DNA from: an uncultured Alphaproteobacteria bacterium
GTDB taxonomy: Bacteria; Pseudomonadota; Alphaproteobacteria; Caulobacterales; Hyphomonadaceae
Length of the DNA stretch: 6,304 nt
Assembly (NCBI GenBank): GCA_903831485.1
Contig: CAIKXW010000120.1
Coordinates: forward strand, 1-6,304
Reading direction: 5' to 3'
Shown piece by piece: positions 5,896-6,304 of this stretch. Within the stretch, counting starts at the first letter, position 1. The number at the start of each line of letters is the position of its first letter. The notes under the pieces were generated by a model. That model worked only from the letters and a program-made list of their open reading frames with translations. It ran no database searches and was not told the DNA's origin. A program made the position numbers and the translations under genes.

Positions 5896-6051
5896 CCCCT
5901 CCGTCGCGCTGCGCGCGCCACCTCCCCCACTTGCTTTGCAAATGAGGGAGGCAATCCGAACGTCGCCACGCGCACCCGCTCATGCCTGTCTCGATCGCCG
6001 CGCGATCGGGGGCGGTGGCATGCGCGCCTCTTCGCGCGTGTGACGGAGGGG
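5896..6051. repeat. Nested palindromic intergenic element (MITE- or REP-like)
   Basis: CCCCTCCGTC at 5896-5905 is a perfect inverted match to GACGGAGGGG at 6042-6051. Just inside, CCACCTCCCCC (5918-5928) matches the inverted CCACCGCCCCC on the other strand of 6008-6020 at 10 of 11 positions. Inside the element are further perfect inverted pairs, all nested: CACGCGC (5967-5973) with GCGCGTG (6034-6040), CATGCC (5981-5986) with GGCATG (6017-6022), and CGATCG (5992-5997) with CGATCG (6003-6008) around a 5-base loop. A separate hairpin occupies 5921-5951. I see no coding potential and no clear target-site duplication. The end sequence is of a kind I associate with interspersed repeats in alphaproteobacterial intergenic DNA. 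Only one element is visible here, so copy number is unproven. Confidence 0.6.
5921..5951. terminator. Strong hairpin downstream of the Mur ligase, possible terminator or mRNA stabiliser
   Basis: CCTCCC, CA and TTGC on the left arm pair with GCAA, TG and GGGAGG on the right arm around a TTT loop, giving 12 base pairs interrupted by two single mismatches. It begins 46 bases after the ligase stop. No T-run follows, so it is not a classical intrinsic terminator. It could still block exonuclease or assist termination, and it is part of the larger palindromic element. Confidence 0.35.
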
Positions 6052-6304
6052 AACGCGCGACGGCTTCAGGCAGCCAGAACCAGCCGATTCTGCGCGCACG
6101 CTTTGGTTGGCGGGCCGAACAATCTCGACAACTTGCACGGATCAACTCCGCCAGTTTCAGACCCGGGCGTCCCCCACGCCTGGATCCATGAGATACTCCA
6201 GTCATCGATCCCGCATGGAGGGCGGCTGTACACCGTTCAACGGCGCAGGGTGGATGCAGGCGAGCGTGAAGAGCCTCTCGAGAAACGGTAACGCCGTCCA
6301 CGAG
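6052..6304. other. Intergenic tail with no recognisable gene
   Basis: No open frame here gives a protein I can recognise, and none has both a good ribosome binding site and sensible composition. The only structure I see is an imperfect hairpin at 6161-6185: ACCCGGGCGT pairs with ACGCCTGGAT around CCCCC, with one G-T pair and one mismatch. It lacks a T-run on either strand. The region may hold the far regulatory DNA of a gene beyond the right edge. Confidence 0.5.

Noticed and set aside
6161..6185. Hairpin considered as an intrinsic terminator or tRNA arm
   Set aside because: There is no T-run on either side and no cloverleaf or TTCRA context. It is probably incidental in GC-rich DNA.
6040..6291. 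Plus-strand GTG-initiated frame of 83 codons at the right end
   Set aside because: It begins inside the palindromic element. The GGAG near it lies after the start codon, not before it. The sequence matches no family I know.
5789..6301. Minus-strand open frame over the tail (170 codons)
   Set aside because: It overlaps the ligase C-terminus and the palindromic element, has no recognised domain, and its composition is Arg-rich.

Overview
The window is GC-rich chromosomal DNA with densely packed genes, and the proteins have an alphaproteobacterial character. The codon bias, a bdhA-type 3-hydroxybutyrate dehydrogenase and a CCCCTCCGTC...CCACCTCCCCC intergenic repeat suggest the Hyphomonadaceae/Caulobacterales area. 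That placement is an inference from style, not from a marker gene.

Layout, left to right. (1) On the minus strand, a two-gene unit reads out of the left edge. The first gene (539-1723) encodes a 394-residue soluble helical protein that resembles the TelA/KlaA 'toxic anion resistance' family. It is followed after 10 bases by a protein with one membrane segment (start 528), cut off by the window edge. (2) A 172-bp divergent spacer (1724-1895) separates this unit from a plus-strand pair: an M28 zinc aminopeptidase with a lipoprotein signal (1896-2789) and, 3 bases later, a D-3-hydroxybutyrate dehydrogenase (2793-3569). (3) An LD-carboxypeptidase of family S66 (3572-4414, minus) converges on the dehydrogenase with 2 bases between the stop codons. 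(4) Only 26 bp from its start, and divergent from it, is a 477-residue Mur ligase (4441-5874, plus) that combines MurC-like and Mpl-like motifs. (5) The last 430 bp hold no convincing gene. They contain a 156-bp nested palindromic element (5896-6051) followed by apparently empty DNA.

The most coherent biology is the LD-carboxypeptidase/Mur ligase pair. The carboxypeptidase trims recycled murein tetrapeptide to tripeptide, and an Mpl-type ligase would attach that tripeptide to UDP-MurNAc. The ligase sits between the MurC and Mpl families and has substitutions in two core motifs, so it may be an unusual recycling ligase. The TelA-like protein with its membrane partner is the second item of interest. 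I saw no tRNA, rRNA, CRISPR array, transposase or phage gene.
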